Below are positions 16,392 through 25,625 of a stretch of DNA of 64,000 nt, piece after piece (the first letter of the stretch is position 1; the number at the start of each line of letters is the position of its first letter). A model generated the notes under the pieces. That model did not search any database, was not told the origin of the DNA, and was given only the letters and a program-made list of their open reading frames with translations. Source of the DNA: Cupriavidus consociatus (lineage in GTDB: Bacteria > Pseudomonadota > Gammaproteobacteria > Burkholderiales > Burkholderiaceae); the NCBI RefSeq assembly GCF_017814975.1, contig NZ_JAGIQA010000010.1, forward strand, positions 124,001 through 188,000, in the 5' to 3' direction. Both the position numbers and the translations under genes were made by a program.

Positions 16392-17236
16392 GCGCGAACG
16401 CCGATTGGTCGCAGCCGCTCGCGGCCTGCCCCGTGCTGGCGCTGCGCGAGGTGCGGCTGCGCACGGGCCAGCGCGTGCTGGTCGAGCACCTGACGCTGGA
16501 CATCGGCCCCGGCCAGTTGTGGTGCATCGCCGGGCCCAACGGCGCCGGCAAGTCCACGCTGATGACCGCGCTGGCGGGGCTGCGCCACGTGGATGGCGGC
16601 GCTGTCGAGATCGACGGCAAGCCTGCCGTGCAGGTGGCGCCGTCGGCGCTGGCGCGCCAGCGTGCCTACCTGCCGCAGGCAGTGCACGATACGTTCTCCA
16701 TGTCGGTGCTCGATGCGGTGCGCGTAGGCCGCCACCCGCACCTGTCCGGCTGGGGCTGGACCGGCAGCGAGGACGACCGCGTGGTGCGCGACACGATCCG
16801 CGCCATGGATATCGAGGCACTGGCGGCCCGCGACGTGCTGACGCTGTCCGGCGGCGAGCGGCAGCGCGCGTCGCTGGCAGCGGCGCTGGCGCAGCAGGCG
16901 CCGCTGCTGCTGCTCGACGAGCCGGTCTCGCACCTCGACCTGCGCCACCAGATCCTGGTGCTGGAGCGGCTTGCCGCGCTGGCCCACGCCGGTCACCACG
17001 CCATTGTGGTGATCCTGCACGACCTGACGCTGGCGCTGCGCTACGCCACGCACGCCTTGCTGATGGCTGAGGACGGCACCGCGCTGCACGGCCCGGCGGC
17101 ACAGGTACTGACTCCCGAACATTGCTCGCGCTCGCTGCGCACCCGCATCGTCAGCGTCAGCGACGGCGTGCATACTGCACTGATTCCCGATGGCGCCCCG
17201 GCGCCGCGACTCTTTACGCAAGACCCGAACCCATGA
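16388..17236 (+). CDS. btuD: Corrinoid ABC transporter ATPase
   Basis: A 282-residue ABC ATPase. Walker A GPNGAGKST is near residue 53, the signature LSGGERQR near 155, Walker B LLLLDEP near 176 and the switch histidine in VILHDLTLALRYA near 213. It couples to the BtuC-like permease; the start overlaps the btuC stop and its own stop overlaps the cobO start. The genomic setting between btuC and cobO supports corrinoid rather than siderophore transport, although the two families are similar in sequence. Confidence 0.92.
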   Translation: MSANADWSQPLAACPVLALREVRLRTGQRVLVEHLTLDIGPGQLWCIAGPNGAGKSTLMTALAGLRHVDGGAVEIDGKPAVQVAPSALARQRAYLPQAVHDTFSMSVLDAVRVGRHPHLSGWGWTGSEDDRVVRDTIRAMDIEALAARDVLTLSGGERQRASLAAALAQQAPLLLLDEPVSHLDLRHQILVLERLAALAHAGHHAIVVILHDLTLALRYATHALLMAEDGTALHGPAAQVLTPEHCSRSLRTRIVSVSDGVHTALIPDGAPAPRLFTQDPNP

Positions 17237-17865
17237 CCGATTCCCACAACCCCGCCACCGACGACCCGGAGCGCGACGCGCGCCACAAGGCGCGCATGGT
17301 GCGCAAGAAAGAAGTGATCGACGCCAAAATCGCCGCCGCGCAGGACGAGCGCGGCGTGATCGTCATCACCACCGGCAACGGCAAGGGCAAGTCCAGCTCC
17401 GGCTTCGGCATGGTGGTGCGCGCGCTCGGCCACGGCATGCGCGCCGGCGTGGTCCAGTTCATCAAGGGCGCGCAGCCGACCGGCGAAGAGATGTTCCTGC
17501 GCCGCTTCCCCGACGAATGTGCATTCCACGTGATGGGCGAGGGCTATACCTGGGACACCCAGGACCGCGCGCGCGACGTGGCCAAGGCCGAAGCTGCGTG
17601 GGAAGTGGCCCGCGGCATGCTGCGCGACCCGGCGATCGGGCTGGTGCTGCTCGACGAACTCAACATCGCGCTCAAGCTGCACTATCTTGATGTGGACCAG
17701 GTCGTCGCCGACCTGCGCGCGCGCCCGCCGATGCAGCACGTGGTCATCACCGGACGCGGCGCGCCGCCGGCACTGGTCGAGGCGGCCGATACCGTCACCG
17801 ACATGACGCCGGTCAAGCACGCCTTCCAACAGGGCATCAAGGCGCAGCGCGGCGTGGAAATGTAA
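17233..17865 (+). CDS. cobO: Cob(I)yrinic acid a,c-diamide adenosyltransferase
   Basis: A 210-residue CobO/BtuR-type ATP:corrinoid adenosyltransferase, which attaches the 5'-deoxyadenosyl group to cobalt(I). The P-loop GNGKGKSSS near residue 47 and VLLDELNIALKLHYLD near 140 are family hallmarks, and YTWDTQDRARD is conserved. The N-terminal 35 residues are charged and probably helical. It overlaps btuD by four bases. It acts on both de novo and imported corrinoids, which fits the neighbouring uptake system. Confidence 0.95.
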   Translation: MTDSHNPATDDPERDARHKARMVRKKEVIDAKIAAAQDERGVIVITTGNGKGKSSSGFGMVVRALGHGMRAGVVQFIKGAQPTGEEMFLRRFPDECAFHVMGEGYTWDTQDRARDVAKAEAAWEVARGMLRDPAIGLVLLDELNIALKLHYLDVDQVVADLRARPPMQHVVITGRGAPPALVEAADTVTDMTPVKHAFQQGIKAQRGVEM

Positions 17866-17906
17866 AGCCCGGTTGCCCCGATACAGACTTCCAGAGCCAC
17901 AGCATC

Positions 17907-18947
17907 ATGCAGTTTCCCGAAATCACTCCCCTCGACAACACGCTGCGTCCCGCGCTGCAGGCCGCCATCGACGACAAGACCAAGCCGCTCGGCGCGCTCG
18001 GCCGGCTCGAATCGCTGGGCCTGCAGCTCGGCCTGATCCTTGGCACGCAGCGGCCGGTGCTGCAGCGGCCGACGGTGATCGTCTTTGCCGCCGATCACGG
18101 CGTGGCCGACACGGGCGTCAGCGCCTATCCGGCCGAGGTCACCGCGCAGATGGTCCGGAATTTCCTCGCCGGCGGCGCGGCGATCAATGTGTTCTCGCGT
18201 CAGCACGGCATTGCGCTGGAAATCGTCGACGCCGGCGTGCGCGTGCCGTTGCCGGCGGCACCCGGGCTGGTCAACTGCCGCATCGCCGACGGCACCCGCA
18301 ACTTCGCGCAGGAACCGGCGATGACGCCGGAACAGGCCGCGGCGGCGATGACCGCGGGCATGGCGCGCGTGCTGAGGCATGCCCAGCAAGGCTGCAATGT
18401 GATCGGCTTCGGCGAGATGGGCATTGCCAATACCTCCGCCGCCGCTTGCCTGATGCAGCGGCTGACCGGGCTGCCGCTGGCGGACTGCATCGGCCGGGGC
18501 ACCGGACTGGACGATGCCGGCCTCGCACGCAAGCGCGAGGTGCTGGAAGGCGCGCTCGCGCTGCACGCCGATGCGCAGGCGCCGCTCGATGTGCTGGCGA
18601 CGTTCGGCGGCTTCGAGATCGCGATGATGGCCGGCGCCTTTCTCGCCGCCGCGGCCAGCCGCATGGTGATCCTGGTCGACGGCTTTATCGCCTCGGCGGC
18701 GCTGCTGGTGGCGCAGCGGCTTGACCCCAACGTGCTGCAGTACTGCGTGTTCACGCATTGCTCGCACGAACGCGGCCACCGCGCGCTGCTGGACCATTTT
18801 GGCGTCGAGCCGCTGCTGGCGCTGGATCTGCGCCTGGGCGAGGGCACCGGCGCCGCGCTGGCGTGGCCGCTGCTGGCATCCGCGGTGGCGTTCCTCAACG
18901 AGATGGCGACCTTCAGCGGCGCCGGCGTCAGCACGGCCTCGGCATGA
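17907..18947 (+). CDS. cobT: Nicotinate-nucleotide-dimethylbenzimidazole phosphoribosyltransferase
   Basis: A 346-residue CobT, which makes alpha-ribazole phosphate from nicotinate mononucleotide and 5,6-dimethylbenzimidazole for the lower ligand of B12. Family motifs include KPLGALGRLE near residue 28, VFAADHGVADTGVSAYP near 60, and GFGEMGIANTS near 175. The C-terminal glutamate in FLNEMATF is in the position of the catalytic base. It follows cobO by 41 bases and its stop overlaps the cobS start. Confidence 0.95.
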   Translation: MQFPEITPLDNTLRPALQAAIDDKTKPLGALGRLESLGLQLGLILGTQRPVLQRPTVIVFAADHGVADTGVSAYPAEVTAQMVRNFLAGGAAINVFSRQHGIALEIVDAGVRVPLPAAPGLVNCRIADGTRNFAQEPAMTPEQAAAAMTAGMARVLRHAQQGCNVIGFGEMGIANTSAAACLMQRLTGLPLADCIGRGTGLDDAGLARKREVLEGALALHADAQAPLDVLATFGGFEIAMMAGAFLAAAASRMVILVDGFIASAALLVAQRLDPNVLQYCVFTHCSHERGHRALLDHFGVEPLLALDLRLGEGTGAALAWPLLASAVAFLNEMATFSGAGVSTASA

Positions 18948-19759
18948 CTGTGCCGTCCGACCCCGCGCCCACGCCTGCCGGCCCTGGTGGCGAGCTGCGC
19001 TACTTTTTTACCGCGCTGGGCTATTTCACGCGTGTGCCGCTGCCGGGCCGGCTGGCACGATGGGTCGGATTCGAGCCGCATTACCTGCATGCCGCAGCGC
19101 GCTATTTCCCGCTGGTAGGCCTGCTGGTCGGCGGCGCCGGTGCGCTGGTCACGTGGGGCGCGCTGCAGTGGTGGCCGATCGGCGTGGCGGTGCTGCTGGG
19201 GATGGCGGCCACGCTGCTGCTGACCGGCGCCTTCCATGAGGACGGCCTGGCCGACTGCGTCGATGCCTTCGGCGGCGCATGGCAGCGCGAAGACGTGCTG
19301 CGCATCATGCATGACTCGCGCATCGGCGCGTTTGGCGCCATCGCGCTGGTGATGGCGCTGCTGCTCAAGTGGCAACTGCTGGTGGCGATCGGCATACAAG
19401 GCGGGCCGGCGATATTGCTGGCGGTGCTGGTGGGCGCGCACGCCGCCAGCCGCGCGATGGCGGTCAGCTACCTCGCCACGCTGCAGTACGTGCGCGCGGA
19501 AGGCAAGGCCAAGCCGGTGGCGCAGCGGCTCGCCGGCGCGGGGCTGGCGTTCGCGCTGCTGTGCGGGTTGGTGCCGCTGTGGCTGGTATCGCCGTCGTTC
19601 CTTGCGGCGGCCGTAGTGGCACTGCTGGTGTTGCGCGTGCTGCTCGGCCGCTACTTCGTGCGCCGCATCGGTGGCTATACCGGCGACTGCCTCGGCATGG
19701 CCCAGCAGTGCGCGGAGATCCTGATCTACCTGGTGGCATCGGCATGGACCTGGTCCTGA
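18944..19759 (+). CDS. cobS: Adenosylcobinamide-GDP ribazoletransferase
   Basis: A 271-residue integral membrane cobalamin synthase, joining adenosylcobinamide-GDP with alpha-ribazole (phosphate). The opening YFFTALGYFTRVPLPG, the segment GAFHEDGLADCVDAFGG near residue 100 with its acidic metal-binding residues, and MHDSRIGAFGA near 125 are diagnostic. Several hydrophobic helices follow. It overlaps cobT by four bases and cobC by 16 bases, so the three are probably coupled in translation. Confidence 0.95.
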   Translation: MTVPSDPAPTPAGPGGELRYFFTALGYFTRVPLPGRLARWVGFEPHYLHAAARYFPLVGLLVGGAGALVTWGALQWWPIGVAVLLGMAATLLLTGAFHEDGLADCVDAFGGAWQREDVLRIMHDSRIGAFGAIALVMALLLKWQLLVAIGIQGGPAILLAVLVGAHAASRAMAVSYLATLQYVRAEGKAKPVAQRLAGAGLAFALLCGLVPLWLVSPSFLAAAVVALLVLRVLLGRYFVRRIGGYTGDCLGMAQQCAEILIYLVASAWTWS

Positions 19760-20322
19760 TCCGCCATGCGCAGCCGGAGGTGGCTGCGGGCACTTGCTAC
19801 GGCTGCCTCGATCTGCCGCTGGTGTCGCCACTGATGCCGCTTGCCGCACAGATCGCGACGGGCCTGCCGGCGCCTGCGCGCATCGTCAGCAGCCCGCTGA
19901 CGCGCGCGCTCGGGACCGCACAGGCGCTGGTGCAAACCTTGCCGGCCGGCGTGCCGGCCATTGCCACTGAACCGCTGTTGCGCGAGCTGGACTTCGGCAG
20001 CTGGGAAGGCGTAGCGTGGGACGCGATCGACCGCGCCGCGCTGGATCAGTGGGCCGCGGACCTGCTGCATGCGCGCCCGCATGGCGGCGAGTCGCCGGCG
20101 CAGGCGATGGCGCGCGTGGTCGGCTGGGCCGACGCGCTCGATGTGCGGGACGATTGCTGCGTATGGGTGGTCGGCCATGCCGGGCCGATGCGCATGCTGG
20201 CCGCGCACTGGCTCGGCGTGCCGCTGTCGGTGACGGTCAACTGGGCGCTGGGCTTCGGCGCGAGCTGCCGCTTCCGGCTGGGCCCGGATGGAGCGCGGCT
20301 CGAATGGTGGAATCGAGAGTAG
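19744..20322 (+). CDS. cobC: Alpha-ribazole phosphatase (histidine phosphatase family)
   Basis: A 192-residue phosphoglycerate mutase-like phosphatase. The catalytic histidine lies in LIRHAQPE near residue 8 (a variant of the usual RHGET/RHGQT), a partner arginine in SSPLTRALGTAQ near 55, the acid in LRELDFGSWEG near 85 and the second histidine in VVGHAGPMRML near 147. It removes the phosphate from alpha-ribazole phosphate or adenosylcobalamin phosphate. It starts inside the end of cobS and ends the riboswitch-led operon, converging with btuF. Confidence 0.9.
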   Translation: MDLVLIRHAQPEVAAGTCYGCLDLPLVSPLMPLAAQIATGLPAPARIVSSPLTRALGTAQALVQTLPAGVPAIATEPLLRELDFGSWEGVAWDAIDRAALDQWAADLLHARPHGGESPAQAMARVVGWADALDVRDDCCVWVVGHAGPMRMLAAHWLGVPLSVTVNWALGFGASCRFRLGPDGARLEWWNRE

Positions 20323-20354
20323 AACCGAATCGCGGATGAAGCCGCGCCGGCCGG

Positions 20355-21269
20355 TCAGCGCGCCGGACGCCGGCTGCGCGCCACGTCGAGGTCCTTGCAG
20401 ATCTGCTCGATGCCTTGCACCACGCGCGGACCGGCGCGATTGACCAGGTCGCCGTCGATCACGAACAGGTTGTTGCGTGCCACCGCGGTGACTTGCTTCC
20501 AGCGCTGCCACATCGCGTAGTCGGGCAGCGGCTGGTCCGAGCGCGTGGCGCCCATGCCCGCGGTCAGCATGGCTTCCGGATTGCCGGCCACCACCGCCTC
20601 GACCGACACGGTCGGCACCAGCGGCGTCTCGGCCCCGAACAGGTTGCGCCCGCCGCACAGCGCCAGCATGTCGCTGACCAGGTGCTGGCCGTTGAGCGTC
20701 ATCAGAGGCTGCTGCCAGACCTGGTAGAACACGGTCACCGGCGGCCGCGCCGCGTAGGTCTTGCGCAGCGTCTCCACCTGCTGCCGAAAGCTGTCGGCGG
20801 CACGCCGCGCGGTTGCTTCCGTGCCCAGCAGCGTGCCCAGCTTCTCCACGTTTTCCGGGATCGATGCCAGCTTGCGCGGCTCGCTATAGAACAGCGGCAT
20901 GCCGAGGGCGCGCAGGCGGTCGGTCTGCTTCTGCGCATTGCCATGGCGCCAGACCACGATCAGATCAGGCTTGAGCGCGGCGATGCGCTCCAGGTCCAGC
21001 GCCTTGTTGTCGCCCACGCGCGGGATGTCGCGCGCCTGCGGCGGGTAGTCGCTGTAGTGGACCGTGCCGACGATGCGGTCGCCGCCGCCGGCGGCAAAGA
21101 TCATCTCGGTCACGTGCGGCGCCAGCGAGACCACGCGGCGCGCCGGCTGCGCCAGCGTGATGGTCTGGCCGGCATCGTCGACCACCGATACGGCGGCATG
21201 CGCCGCGGGTGCGGCAAATAGGGCGGTGGCGGCCAGCGCCGGGGCTATGGCGAACTTCAAGGCGTGCAT
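20355..21269 (-). CDS. btuF: Periplasmic corrinoid-binding protein
   Basis: A 304-residue class III substrate-binding protein. The signal peptide MHALKFAIAPALAATALFAAPAAHA is followed by a Fe/B12 periplasmic-binding domain with RRVVSLAPHVTEMIFAAGGGD and LDLERIAALKPDLIVVW. It should deliver cobalamin or cobinamide to BtuCD, although it is encoded on the opposite strand from btuCD and not under the visible riboswitch. The ATG at 21269 was preferred to an in-frame start at 21332 because it begins the signal peptide. It lies 8 bases after cobD. Confidence 0.9.
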   Translation of the reverse strand: MHALKFAIAPALAATALFAAPAAHAAVSVVDDAGQTITLAQPARRVVSLAPHVTEMIFAAGGGDRIVGTVHYSDYPPQARDIPRVGDNKALDLERIAALKPDLIVVWRHGNAQKQTDRLRALGMPLFYSEPRKLASIPENVEKLGTLLGTEATARRAADSFRQQVETLRKTYAARPPVTVFYQVWQQPLMTLNGQHLVSDMLALCGGRNLFGAETPLVPTVSVEAVVAGNPEAMLTAGMGATRSDQPLPDYAMWQRWKQVTAVARNNLFVIDGDLVNRAGPRVVQGIEQICKDLDVARSRRPAR

Positions 21270-21277
21270 GGTAAGGG

Positions 21278-22306
21278 TCAGGCGATTACAGCGGCCATGG
21301 CGGCCAGCGCGGCATCGAGCCGTTGCCAGCATGCCGGCCGGTCAGGCGGCAGGCCCAGGCGCAGGCTGGGCAGGCAACCGCCGGCGGCTTCGAAGTATCG
21401 GGTCCAGACGCCATGGCGCGCCAGCGCTTCGTGCAGCGCCAGCGCCTCGGCATGGGGCACCCAGCAAAACAACGGATGGACCACGGCGGTCAGCCCGTGG
21501 CGCGCCAGCAGCGTGCCGAGCCGCGCGCCGGACAGGCCTAGCTGCGCCCGGTTGGCCGCCTGCCACTGGCGGTCCGCCAGCGCATGCCGGGCGACGGCGC
21601 GCGCCGGCCCCGAGACGGTCCAGTGGCCCAGCCGCTCCTGCAGCGTATCGAGCAACGGCTGGTGCGCCAGCACGAAGCCACAGCGGATACCGGCAAGGCC
21701 ATAGAACTTGCCGATCGAGCGCAGCACCACCAGCCCTTCGGTGCCGCTGTCGGCGGCGACCGATGCCGCGGGCAGGCAATCGATGAATGCTTCATCGACC
21801 AGCAGCGTGCCGCCGCGTCCAGCAAGCGCGGCATGCCAGCGCAGCAGCGTTGCCGGCGGCAGCAGCCGTGCGGTCGGGTTGTTGGGATTGACGACGACCA
21901 GATGGTCGAGCGCATCGGCCAGGTCCGCGCGGGCGAAGTCCGCCTCGTCCAGCGGCACCACCGTGTGACCGGCCGCGGCGAAGGCCGGTGCGTACTCGCT
22001 GTAGCCGAGCGCGGCAATCCCGACGCGCCCCGGCCGCAGCAGGCCTGGCAGCGTACGGATCGCGGCCTGCGAACCGGCCACCGGCAAGGCTTGCGGCGCG
22101 CCGAATGCCTGGGCGGCCAGCTCGGCAAGCCCATCCTCGTCCTGCGGCAGCCGCTGCCACGCGGAAGCGGGCAGCGCCGGCACGGGATAGCCGTCGGGAT
22201 GGATGCCGGTGGACAAGTCGAGCCAGTCGGCTTCAGCGCGGCCGTAGCGGCGCACCGCGGCCAACAGGTTGCCGCCATGGCGGATCGGGGGAAGGGCAGG
22301 GCTCAC
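21278..22306 (-). CDS. cobD: Threonine-phosphate decarboxylase
   Basis: A 342-residue PLP enzyme of the aminotransferase I fold that makes (R)-1-aminopropan-2-ol phosphate for the B12 nucleotide loop. It has HGGNL near the N-terminus, VVNPNNPTARLLPP near residue 140, DEAFIDCLP near 175 and the PLP lysine in RSIGKFYGLAGIRCGF near 200. The start is a GTG at 22306 whose bases overlap the cbiB stop (GTGA), giving MSPALPPIRHGGN; a longer frame upstream is not coding-like. The symbol follows the Salmonella name; Pseudomonas-style naming is cobC. Confidence 0.88.
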   Translation of the reverse strand: MSPALPPIRHGGNLLAAVRRYGRAEADWLDLSTGIHPDGYPVPALPASAWQRLPQDEDGLAELAAQAFGAPQALPVAGSQAAIRTLPGLLRPGRVGIAALGYSEYAPAFAAAGHTVVPLDEADFARADLADALDHLVVVNPNNPTARLLPPATLLRWHAALAGRGGTLLVDEAFIDCLPAASVAADSGTEGLVVLRSIGKFYGLAGIRCGFVLAHQPLLDTLQERLGHWTVSGPARAVARHALADRQWQAANRAQLGLSGARLGTLLARHGLTAVVHPLFCWVPHAEALALHEALARHGVWTRYFEAAGGCLPSLRLGLPPDRPACWQRLDAALAAMAAVIA

Positions 22307-23277
22307 GTCGGTGCGGACACGGCAAGAACGGCCAGCGCGCTGGCGCCCGCAAGCGCCAGCCACAGCCACAAGGTGCGATGGACCAGCCGCAGGCACGCCA
22401 TCACGTGTTCCGCTTGCGGCGCGCTGCCGGCACCCAGCTGCGGGCGTTGTTCCATCTCGCCGTGATAGCGCGCGGGACCGCCAAGCCGCACGCCGACCGC
22501 GCCGGCTCCGGCCGCCATCACCGGACCGGCATTGGGACTGGACCACGCCGGCGCCTGCGTGCGCCAGCAGCGCAGCGCCTGTGTGGTGGCGCCCAGCAGC
22601 GCGTACGACAGCGCGGTCAGGCGTGCGGGAACCAGGTTGAGCACATCGTCGATGCGTGCCGCCGCCCAGCCGAAATATTGCAGCCGCGGCGTGCGGTAGC
22701 CCCACATTGCATCGAGGGTATTGGCCAGCCGGAACACGATCACCGCCGGCGCTCCGCCGAGCAGGAACCAGAACAGCGCGCCGAAGATGGCATCGTTGCC
22801 GTTCTCCAGCGCCGATTCGCAGGCGGCGCGCGCGAGCGCTTCGGCATCGGCATCGGCGGTATCGCGCGAGACGATGCGCGCGGTCAGCGTGCGCGCGGCA
22901 GGCAGGTCCGCGGCGGCAAGGGCGCCGGCAATCGGGGCGATATGCTGGTGCAGGCTGCGCGCGCCAAGCGCGGCGTACAGCGCGATGGCGTGCAGCCCAA
23001 GTGCCGCGAGCGGGTGCCAGCTTGCTGCCGCATCGACCAGCCACCATGCGAGCGCCGCCGGCGCCAGCACCAGTACGCACCAGCAGGCAAGGCCCGCCAC
23101 CCGCTGCCGCCATGGCGCGCCGCGGCGCCCGGGATCGTTGCAGCGTCGTTCGAGGGCCGAAGCGAGGCGGCCAAAGCCCACCAGCGGGTGGATGCGGCGC
23201 GGCTCGCCCAGCCACTGGTCAAGCAGAACGCCGGCCAGCGCCGCGGCCACGCAAGCCGGCCAGGCTTGCATCAGCAT
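22303..23277 (-). CDS. cbiB: Adenosylcobinamide-phosphate synthase
   Basis: A 324-residue membrane protein of the CbiB/CobD family, attaching aminopropanol (phosphate) to adenosylcobyric acid. Diagnostic segments are LLDQWLGEPRRIHPLVGFGRL near the N-terminus, IVSRDTADADAEALARAACES near residue 140, ENGNDAIFGALFWF and NTLDAMWGYR. Several helices are predicted. It overlaps the cobU stop by seven bases and the cobD start by four, so cobU-cbiB-cobD-btuF form one leftward transcription unit. Confidence 0.94.
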   Translation of the reverse strand: MLMQAWPACVAAALAGVLLDQWLGEPRRIHPLVGFGRLASALERRCNDPGRRGAPWRQRVAGLACWCVLVLAPAALAWWLVDAAASWHPLAALGLHAIALYAALGARSLHQHIAPIAGALAAADLPAARTLTARIVSRDTADADAEALARAACESALENGNDAIFGALFWFLLGGAPAVIVFRLANTLDAMWGYRTPRLQYFGWAAARIDDVLNLVPARLTALSYALLGATTQALRCWRTQAPAWSSPNAGPVMAAGAGAVGVRLGGPARYHGEMEQRPQLGAGSAPQAEHVMACLRLVHRTLWLWLALAGASALAVLAVSAPT

Positions 23278-23936
23278 GCGGGATCGGCGCCCTTGACCGG
23301 GACCGGGATGCCCGCCACCAGCAGCCGCACGCGGTCCGCGGCGGCGGCCAGCTTCTGGTTCAGGCGTCCCAGTTCATCGACGTAGAAGCGGGTGATCGCG
23401 CCCATCGGCACCACGCCGAAGCCGATCTCGTTGGAGACCAGGATCACGTGGCCGGGCAGCGTGGGCAGCGCGGTCAGCAGCGACTCGATTTCTTCGGTGA
23501 AGGCATCGGGCGGCGTGATCACGCCATGATCGGGATAGCTGCGGCCGTCGGGGAACAGCAGGTTGTTCATCCACAGCGTCATGCAGTCCACCAGGATGCA
23601 GCCGTCGTGGCGCGCGTTGGCATAGAGCGCATCGGCCAGCCGCACCGGCTCTTCCACCAGGCGCCAGTCGACGGGGCGGCGGGCGCGGTGCAGCGCGATG
23701 CGGACTTCGAGTTCCTGGTCGGCCAGTGCGGGATCCTGGCGCGCGGTGGCGATGTACGTGACCGGCCCGCCGGTGATGCCGGCATGGTCGCTCGCCAGCT
23801 GTTCGGCGTAGTGGCTCTTGCCGGAGCGCGCGCCGCCCAGCACCAGCGTCAGCTGCCGCGCGCCGGATGTGCCGGCCGCAAGCGGCTTCGCCGCGCTGGC
23901 GGTTGCGGGTTCAGGGGCGATGGCCGGGGTTTCCAT
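23271..23936 (-). CDS. cobU: Adenosylcobinamide kinase/guanylyltransferase
   Basis: A 221-residue bifunctional enzyme that phosphorylates adenosylcobinamide and adds GMP. The P-loop GGARSGKS is near residue 34, with TYIATARQDPA, LVDCMTLWMNNLLF near 120 and VSNEIGFGVVPMGAITRFYVDELGRLNQ (seen as VSNEIGFGVVP and FYVDELG) near 165. The start at 23936 gives a 28-residue Ala-rich extension before the core. It is the first gene of the leftward cob unit, divergent from cobQ across 85 bases. Confidence 0.94.
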   Translation of the reverse strand: METPAIAPEPATASAAKPLAAGTSGARQLTLVLGGARSGKSHYAEQLASDHAGITGGPVTYIATARQDPALADQELEVRIALHRARRPVDWRLVEEPVRLADALYANARHDGCILVDCMTLWMNNLLFPDGRSYPDHGVITPPDAFTEEIESLLTALPTLPGHVILVSNEIGFGVVPMGAITRFYVDELGRLNQKLAAAADRVRLLVAGIPVPVKGADPAC

Positions 23937-23954
23937 CCGCGTATTGTAGCCGCC

Positions 23955-23993
23955 GCATCCCACCCTCGCATCCCACCCTCGCATCCCGCCCTC
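23955..23993. repeat. Three 13-base tandem repeats between cobU and cobQ
   Basis: GCATCCCACCCTC is present twice in tandem (23955-23967, 23968-23980) and a third time with one change, GCATCCCGCCCTC (23981-23993), followed by a further GCAT. It occupies about half of the 85-base divergent promoter region, so it could alter promoter spacing. Confidence 0.8.
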
Positions 23994-24021
23994 GCATGAA
24001 GGCCGATGCGATAATCCGCCG

Positions 24022-25530
24022 ATGCATACCGATTCCCCGCTTTCCTTGCCGCCGGGTGCCCTGCGCGGCACGCTGATGGTCCAGGGCACCACCTCCGATG
24101 CCGGCAAGAGCACCGTGGTCGCCGGGCTGTGCCGCGTGCTGGCGCGCGCCGGCACGCGGGTGGCGCCGTTCAAGCCGCAAAACATGGCGCTGAACAGCGC
24201 GGTGACAGCGGACGGGGGCGAGATTGGCCGTGCCCAGGCGCTGCAGGCGCAGGCCGCGCGCTTGGCGCCGCATACCGACATGAACCCGGTGCTGCTCAAG
24301 CCCAGCAGCGACACCGGCGCGCAAGTGATCATCCACGGCCGCGCGCGGCTCGACCTCGATGCCCGCGCCTATCACGCCTACAAGCCCGAGGCGATGAAGG
24401 CGGTGCTGGCCTCGCACGCGCGGCTGGAGCAGGCCTATGACGTGGTGCTGGTGGAAGGCGCCGGCAGCCCTGCCGAGATCAACCTGCGCGAGCGCGATAT
24501 CGCCAACATGGGCTTTGCCGAGCGGGTCGATTGCCCGGTGGTGCTGGTCGCCGATATCGATCGCGGCGGGGTGTTCGCGCACCTGGTCGGCACGCTCGAT
24601 TGCCTGTCGGACAGCGAACGCGCGCGCGTGACCGGCCTCATCATCAACCGCTTTCGCGGCGACATTGGCCTGCTCGAGCCGGGGCTGGACTGGCTCACCG
24701 CGCGTACCGGCAAGCCTGTGTTCGGCGTGCTGCCATACCTGCACGGCCTGCACCTCGATGCGGAGGACGCCATCGTCGGCACGCAGGCTGCGAAGGCCGG
24801 AGCGCAGCGGCTGCGCGTGATCGTGCCGGTGCTGCCGCGCATCGCCAACCATACCGATTTCGACGCGCTGCGCGCCCATCCCCAGGTGGACCTGCAGTTC
24901 ATCGGTCCCGGCATGCCGGTCCCGCCCGCCGACCTGGTGGTGCTGCCCGGCAGCAAGAGCGTACGCGCCGACCTGGCCTTCCTGCGCGCCAACGGCTGGG
25001 AGGCGGCGCTGCAGCGGCACCTGCGCTACGGCGGCAAGCTGGTCGGCATCTGCGGCGGCATGCAGATGCTGGGCCGGCAGGTGCATGACCCCGATGGCCG
25101 CGAAGGCCCTGCCGGCAGCAGCGCGGGCCTGGGATGGCTCGACTACGAGACCACGCTCGCCGCCGAGAAACAGCTGCGCCAGGTCAGCGGGCGGCTGGCG
25201 GATACGGACGCGCCAGTGCGGGGCTACGAGATCCATCTCGGCGTCACCTCCGGCGCCGGGCTGGACCGGCCCGCGGTGTGGCTCGACCGCGGCGACGGCA
25301 CCATGCGCCCCGACGGCGCCTGCTCGGCCGATGGCCAGGTCATGGCGACCTACGTCCATGGCCTGTTCGACGACCCGGCGGGCTGCCAGGCGTTGCTGCG
25401 CTGGGCAGGACTGGATGGCGCGCAGGCAGTGGACCTCGATGCGCTGCGCGAAGCATCGATCGAGCGGCTTGCCGACACCCTGGCGGCGCACCTCGACCTC
25501 GGCGCAATGTTCGCACCGCTGCAACGCTGA
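24022..25530 (+). CDS. cobQ: Cobyric acid synthase
   Basis: A 502-residue glutamine-dependent amidotransferase adding four amide groups to (adenosyl)cobyrinic acid a,c-diamide. The N-terminal synthetase domain starts with [21 protein letters not shown] and [14 protein letters not shown]; the C-terminal class I glutaminase-like domain carries the nucleophile in [12 protein letters not shown] near residue 345 and the histidine in YVHGLFDD near 450. It is divergent from cobU. Its presence with cobO but no cobB/cbiA or ring-forming genes here implies that earlier steps are either encoded elsewhere or not made. Confidence 0.95.
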   Translation: MHTDSPLSLPPGALRGTLMVQGTTSDAGKSTVVAGLCRVLARAGTRVAPFKPQNMALNSAVTADGGEIGRAQALQAQAARLAPHTDMNPVLLKPSSDTGAQVIIHGRARLDLDARAYHAYKPEAMKAVLASHARLEQAYDVVLVEGAGSPAEINLRERDIANMGFAERVDCPVVLVADIDRGGVFAHLVGTLDCLSDSERARVTGLIINRFRGDIGLLEPGLDWLTARTGKPVFGVLPYLHGLHLDAEDAIVGTQAAKAGAQRLRVIVPVLPRIANHTDFDALRAHPQVDLQFIGPGMPVPPADLVVLPGSKSVRADLAFLRANGWEAALQRHLRYGGKLVGICGGMQMLGRQVHDPDGREGPAGSSAGLGWLDYETTLAAEKQLRQVSGRLADTDAPVRGYEIHLGVTSGAGLDRPAVWLDRGDGTMRPDGACSADGQVMATYVHGLFDDPAGCQALLRWAGLDGAQAVDLDALREASIERLADTLAAHLDLGAMFAPLQR

Positions 25531-25625
25531 GCGCATGTTGCCGATCCGCCATTGCGCGGATCGTGCCGACTCCACGCAACATCTCCCTGTTAGAATCGCG
25601 AATCCTTCCCATTTGCATTCCGTCT

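Noticed and set aside
23955-23993. Possible small CRISPR-like array
   Set aside because: The 13-base units are directly adjacent with no spacers and no cas genes are near.
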